Shown one piece after another: positions 18,277-21,945 of a DNA stretch of 21,945 bases. Every line of letters starts with the position of its first letter. Position 1 is the stretch's first letter. Under the pieces are notes generated by a model that was given only the letters and a program-made list of their open reading frames with translations, made no database searches and was not told where the DNA came from. The DNA is from Acanthamoeba lenticulata (taxonomy: Eukaryota; Discosea; Longamoebia; Acanthamoebidae): the NCBI GenBank assembly GCA_002179805.1, contig NAVB01001295.1, positions 1-21,945 of the forward strand, read 5' to 3'. The translations under genes were made by a program, and so were the position numbers.

Positions 18277-19784
18277 TTAAAAGTTGAGGCTCTTGCCGTT
18301 AAGCAAAAGGAAGGCCTCGATAGCTTCATACTCGGGCAATCCCAGTTTATCGTAGAGCTGAGCGGTGGCCCGATTGCGCGCTTCAGCCCGCTGCCAAAAC
18401 TCACGTCTGGTGCGGTGGCCGCCGACAACGACGTAAACTGAGTGAGAGTCCAGAAAGAAAGGTCTCTCTCTTCCCCAAGAGAGAGAGAGAGAGAGGGAGT
18501 GGTGGAGCAATAATAAGAGGGCACAGGGCTCGTACGAGTCGGTGCCTGGAAACAGAGCGGGGTCCTTTTGTGACTGGTGCTTGAATATGGCGAGCCGCTT
18601 CTTGAGCTTCTCGTGGGGAGACATGGGGACTGCCATGTCGATCAGCTCAGGCTCCCACTCTTGCCAGGCTCCTCGGTAGAGCCACACCTGAGCGCGCGGC
18701 ATTGAGAGCCCGCCCCATGTTTGGGGTTGGTTGAGTGGGAAAAAGGATAGGCGGCGACAAGGGAGTGTGTGTTATACCTCGCATTCCTTGTGCCACGCCT
18801 CGCTTTTAAGTTCGTCCATTGCCGCGATGATGGCGTTTAGGCATACGCGGTGCGTGCCGTGCGGGTCAGAGAGATCGCCTGTTTTCACAACAATAAAATC
18901 AATAAAAACGTGCCACACACTCCCTTAAAAATAATCCTCCTTTGGGGGGGGGGGGACGACATGTCACTCGGGTGGTGGTGGCGCACCGGCGCAGTAAATT
19001 TGGTGGGGCTGAACTGAACGAATGAGGGCCTTGACGATCTCGATGTCCTCTTTGCCCAGGGGCTTCTTCTTGACCTTGCCCGTCTCGTAAAAGGGCAAGT
19101 GGAGGTTGTGAATGCGATCAGGCTGCCCATCGCCATCGCCATCGCCATCGCCATCGCCATCGCCATCGCCATCGCCATCGCCCAGATAAGAATAAGGGAA
19201 GTAGATCGATAGATAGAATGACGAATAGAAAGAGAGAGAGAGAGAGAGAGAGAAGAGACGCGCGCGCACACATATTTGTACGATCCCCCTCCTCCCGCCG
19301 GGGGCATGCGACCACACGCCAGCACATGCATGCAAGCACATGCAAGCACAAGCAGGTAGGAGGAAGAAGAGAGAGAGAGAGAGAGAAAAGGTGAAGCACA
19401 ACCTTGACGCCACAGTAGCGAGCAGCCGACCAGGCCTCGGTTTCACGGATGAGACCCTTGATTGTTTTGATTTCGTCTGTGTCGGGTTGCGCCGCCTGTT
19501 TGGACGCCAGGAAGTGCTCCACGCTGGCCTCGATGCTGCTTGCTCGCTCAAGCGTCTCGCCGCCTGTTCCCAATCCAACCCCCCCCCAGTGTGTTTGTCC
19601 TTGGCCATGATGACGACGACGACGGCGATGATGATGGTGGTGTGAAACCGGGATGGGGAGGAGCGGATGTTTGGGGGGGGGGGGAAGGGGACGCACCACC
19701 GATGCCAAACACTTTCAGGAACTCGGTGGCAAAGTGGGCGAACCGGCGAGCATCATCATCCCACACTGCGATATTGCCCGAGGT
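18277..19784 (-). CDS. C-terminal PIG-L/LmbE-like half of a NagB-type glucosamine-6-phosphate deaminase, 5' part missing
   Basis: Exons: 19784-19700, 19563-19403, 19122-18987, 18878-18778, 18687-18536, 18406-18277; 765 bases, 254 residues, no internal stop, phases consistent. The sequence closely follows the C-terminal region of long bacterial-type NagB proteins that pair a glucosamine-6-phosphate isomerase/deaminase domain with a PIG-L (LmbE-like) de-N-acetylase domain: TSGNIAVWDDDARRFAHF, IKGLIRETEAWSAARYCGV, LPFYETG, QIYCAGDLSDPHGTHRVCL (with the His ligand of that fold), WLYRGAWQEWE, FKHQSQKDPALFPG, REFWQRAEARNRATAQLYDK, GLPEYEAIEAF. The deaminase domain and the PHPDD metal motif should lie just upstream of TSGNIAV but are not found; beyond 19784 there is only C-rich and TCC-repeat sequence and then a gene on the other strand. 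No in-frame ATG precedes the first exon. The first exon boundary (AG at 19786-19785) is tentative. Confidence 0.86.
19127..19180. repeat. (CCATCG)9 hexanucleotide array against a 3' splice site
   Basis: Nine perfect CCATCG units on the plus strand (CGATGG on the sense strand of the NagB-type gene), in intron 19402-19123. They end 4 bases from the acceptor AG at 19124-19123. The downstream exon starts Pro-Asp-Arg-Ile-His, which fits the family directly after CGVK, so the repeat is intronic and is not a Gly-Asp coding run. Confidence 0.85.
19226..19386. repeat. (GA)n tracts and CATGCAAGCA repeat in the NagB-type gene intron
   Basis: GA runs at about 19229-19254 and 19369-19386 flank a GC-rich segment containing short direct repeats of GCACATGCA/AGCACATGC type (19320-19352). 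All lie in the 280-base intron 19402-19123. No coding signal. Confidence 0.7.
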
Positions 19785-19910
19785 CTGCGTTTCACGCCAT
19801 CGCACCCCCGGCCGCCGTCGGGGGTGGGGGGGGGTAGAGGATCAGTCACTCCCTCCTCCTCCTCCTCATCCTCCTCATCATCATCCTCATCCTCCTCCTC
19901 CGCATCTCAG
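19785..19910. other. Low-complexity junction between two 5'-truncated genes
   Basis: About 125 bases separate the most upstream visible exon of the NagB-type gene (-) from the only visible exon of a mitochondrial carrier (+). It holds a G-rich run (19820-19834, GGGGGTGGGGGGGGG) and a TCC/TCA tract (about 19852-19902). For the carrier the tract serves as a good polypyrimidine tract before CAG at 19908-19910. No start codon, promoter-like sequence or missing N-terminal exon of either gene is present. Confidence 0.7.
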
Positions 19911-20207
19911 GTGGGAACCGACGCCGGGCGGAGCTACCGCGGGATGTGGAGCACGCTGCGCCTCATTTATAAGGAGGACGGCTGGGCAGGCTTCACCAAG
20001 GGCATACGACCGCGCATGGTTTTTCATTCCACGTCTGCGGCCATCAGTTGGACCACTTACGAATACGTCAAGCACACTCTTGAGCGCTCGTTTGCCTCCT
20101 CGGCTACTTCCGCGCTGCCGCCAAGTGCCAGTAATACTACGAATCATCTGAGCGCCAGCCCAATCCCCGCCAACAACAACAACAACAATAAAAGTGGTCC
20201 CTCGTAA
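19911..20207 (+). CDS. Mitochondrial carrier (SLC25) family, last exon only
   Basis: 98 codons following a clear 3' splice site. It encodes the second half of a carrier repeat: YRGMWSTLRLIYKEDGWAGF, TKGIRPRMVFHSTSAAIS, WTTYEYVKHTLERSF. This is the loop helix, the EGxxGFxxG-type motif and the last transmembrane helix of the third repeat. Carriers sit in the inner mitochondrial membrane and exchange metabolites or metal ions. The WTTYEYVK ending with SAAIS before it is somewhat like mitoferrin-type carriers, at low confidence. A 35-residue Ser/Asn-rich tail with six Asn follows, unusual for carriers. The first two and a half repeats, including all three PxDxxxxR motifs, are absent from the window. 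Upstream on this strand there is only the antisense of the NagB-type gene. Confidence 0.8.
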   Translation: MGTDAGRSYRGMWSTLRLIYKEDGWAGFTKGIRPRMVFHSTSAAISWTTYEYVKHTLERSFASSATSALPPSASNTTNHLSASPIPANNNNNNKSGPS

Positions 20208-20605
20208 GGCCTGCCTGCCCCTCTGTCTGGTCTGGTCTGGTCTGGTCTGGCTGTCGGGGCGAAGGACAAGGTCGAGTTTCTCTTCTGCGTTCGGGAGCGG
20301 ATTACCGACGGTCGAGGGCCGCTAGCCGCCATCGCTCCCGTTTTTTCGGCCGTGTAGACGAGGCTACTGCCCGAGCGAGACCTGTTGATGTGCAGACGAC
20401 ACGCCCAACTCTATGTCCGCCGCAGTCAAGTAGCGAAGGCGGCGATGACTCGCAAGGCCTCTTGTGGGGGGGGGACTCAGGGTTTGCCATTTCATGAACA
20501 ATAAAGAATTGGGACAGAGACCTCTTCTTCTTCGAGCACAAATAAAAGAGAGAGAGAGAGGGTGAGAGGCAACGGGGGATCTTAGATTGGCGGAGGGGAA
20601 AGGCC
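20208..20605. other. Convergent 3' spacer with a (TCTGG)5 array
   Basis: 398 bases between the carrier stop and the stop of the membrane-protein gene. It contains five TCTGG units (20226-20250), a G9 run (20466-20474), AATAAA on the plus strand at about 20501 and 20541, and a GA run (20549-20561). No coding segment recognised. Confidence 0.65.
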
Positions 20606-21945
20606 CTAATGCTTGTCGTCATCGTCAGTGGCGGCGGCCTCCTCGTTGGAGAAGGCATCAACGGAAATGGAAAACTCGCTCTCGTCGGCCCAGGAGCCAA
20701 AGGCGCCAGCACTGCGGCCTCGGAAGCTCTCCCACCGCTCGCGAATCTGCGGGAATCGCCGCCAGGCCACATACCCGCCCACGGCCAGGCCGCCCAGCGC
20801 CACCACGGCACCCAAAAGACCCAACACGATTCCTACGGCCTGATGATGACGACGACGTGTGAGCCCAGCATGCATGGCGGTTGCAGATTGGTTATAGTCT
20901 AGAAGGCCACAACGTACGCTGCTGCCGCCACCATCACTGCCACCCGAAGAAGGCTGGCCGCTGGGAAGAGGGAGCGGCGATCCTGCTGCAGAGCATGAGC
21001 CTCGCCCTGATTGGGTATGTGTGTGTGTTGTGTGTGTGTTGTTTGTTGCTCTTTTTTTTAGTATTTTTTGCGGCTCTCACTCGACATTCTAAAACAGATC
21101 AACACCCAATCCCATCTCTTCTCCTCCGCCTTAATGTAATATAAAAAATATAATATAATATAAAATAAAACAACAAGGCGGATGGAGGGAGAGAGAGAGA
21201 GAGAGCGACAGCATACCGGGGAGGCACACACGAGCTGCCTGCAGCGATGACGAAGACGTCGATGACGACGCGGAGGAAGAGGAAGAGCGGCGCCGCTCGG
21301 GACTCTCCGCAGAGAGGGGAGGAAGGAGGTAGACGTGAGGCACCGCCGACTGCTCCGTCTCCACCTCCACCTCGCGGGGGGCAGCAGACACCCAGCCGGG
21401 GAGCGAGGCGAGCTTCTCGTGGGGCGGGTAGCGCGAGCGAGGAGCCGAGACGGTCAGGCGGGGCGATGAGGAGCAGGAGGAGGAGACCTCCTCCTCACGA
21501 GCGACCATTCCGTGGCGGGGTGGCACCAAAGCCGCCCCCTCGTGCTTTTCCGAAACAAACGCGGAATCTCGCCGTTGTGCCGGTGTGTGGTCCTCTGCAG
21601 CCTTCCCCAGGAGGGGCTCGCTCACGCTGGCGGTGCGCGCGTCCGAGGCCTGCTCCCACAGGGCCAATATGTCGCCGCACGCGGAGGAGAGGGCCACAGC
21701 AGGCGCATGCTCCTGATCGCCCTTGTGGCTCACCATAAAGGCCGGCACGTCAGCGTGCAGGTCCTGCCCCCGGAAGGCCGCTCCAGCGATCTGCGCAGCG
21801 TTGGCATTCCTGATTTGTTTCCATCACGGGCGTGTGTGTGTGTGTGTGTGTGGAATTGTTGTTGGTTATGATCTCCACTCTGATCAACTACCACCACCAC
21901 CACCGTCGTCGTCGTCACTTGATCGAGGACGCCAAAGAGGAGAGA
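20606..21945 (-). CDS. Putative single-pass membrane protein, 5' part beyond the right edge
   Basis: Exons on the minus strand: 21945-21919 (partial), 21809-21217, 21006-20918, 20839-20606; phases agree. The protein has, in order, a segment with a weak likeness to a PA (protease-associated) domain end (NANAAQIAGAAFRG, then VPAFMVSHKGDQ), a long Ser/Pro/Glu-rich stretch, a Ser-Gly linker (PSSGGSDGGGSS), one strong transmembrane helix (IVLGLLGAVVALGGLAVGGY) and a basic-then-acidic tail of about 50 residues ending DDDDKH. The Arg-rich stretch after the helix (WRRFPQIRERW) fits a cytoplasmic tail, so type I topology is likely. No family is claimed; a PA-domain sorting receptor or PA-TM protein is one possibility. 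The N terminus and any signal peptide are outside the window. Confidence 0.7.
21189..21205. repeat. (GA)n run near a donor of the membrane-protein gene
   Basis: GA dinucleotides about 10 bases inside intron 21216-21007, CT-rich on the sense strand. The same intron contains an AT-rich TATAATATAA block (about 21136-21170). Confidence 0.7.
21832..21852. repeat. (GT)n run in the first visible intron of the membrane-protein gene
   Basis: About ten GT units in intron 21918-21810, (CA)n on the sense strand, upstream of the acceptor at 21811-21810. CCACCA/GTC trinucleotides (about 21889-21916) lie next to the donor. Confidence 0.8.

Noticed and set aside
19127..19180. Gly-Asp dipeptide repeat protein
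   Set aside because: Intronic (CCATCG)9; the family alignment continues from CGVK to PDRIHNL with the repeat removed.
19653..19910. N-terminal extension of the carrier through a poly-Ser tract
   Set aside because: The Ser codons are a TCC polypyrimidine tract ending in CAG, a typical 3' splice site, and the upstream part is antisense to the NagB-type exon. No carrier motif is present.
1..21945. CRISPR arrays, rRNA, insertion sequences, viral or toxin genes
   Set aside because: Repeats are simple microsatellites without spacer structure, and no transposase, capsid, polymerase or toxin motif was found in any frame I examined.

Overview
This window is a piece of a eukaryotic nuclear chromosome. 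The genes are split by many short introns (mostly 60-160 bp, GT-AG), exons are GC-rich, and introns and spacers are full of dinucleotide, trinucleotide and hexanucleotide repeats. The gene content (DDB1, RPAP1, a villin-headpiece protein, a PH-domain protein with endocytic motifs, and Gln/Ser/Pro-rich proteins) together with intron style suggests a free-living protist. An amoebozoan of the Acanthamoeba type is my best guess, not a demonstrated assignment. No CRISPR array, rRNA, recognisable tRNA or transposase was seen.

Nine protein genes are visible, and they alternate strand without exception. From the left: an RPAP1/MINIYO homologue (-, about 54-4858, probably running off the left edge); a complete DDB1 (+, 4971-9834, 18 exons); a villin-headpiece protein (-, 11733-10059); a Gln-rich coiled-coil protein (+, 12105-14537); a barstar-like plus Alba-domain fusion (-, 15963-14814); a PH-domain protein with DPF/NPF motifs (+, 16523-18130); the C-terminal PIG-L/LmbE-like half of a NagB-type glucosamine-6-phosphate deaminase (-, 19784-18277); the last exon of a mitochondrial carrier (+, 19911-20207); and a single-pass membrane protein (-, from beyond the right edge to 20606). 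Divergent pairs share 5' spacers of about 110-560 bp. Convergent pairs share 3' spacers of about 150-400 bp. For the five genes with both ends resolved, exon phases join so that the summed coding length is a multiple of three. The two partial runs at 18.3-19.8 and 20.6-21.8 kb also stay in phase throughout.

RPAP1 (RNA polymerase II assembly) and DDB1 (CUL4 ubiquitin ligase adaptor and UV-damage recognition) are housekeeping genes sharing a 112-bp intergenic promoter. The villin-headpiece and PH proteins point to actin and membrane traffic. The most unusual protein is the barstar-Alba fusion, which joins a predicted ribonuclease-inhibitor fold to a nucleic-acid-binding fold. The most unusual structure is at 19.78-19.91 kb. 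There two divergent genes both lack their 5' halves and meet across about 125 bp of C-run and TCC-repeat sequence, which points to a deletion or an assembly collapse.
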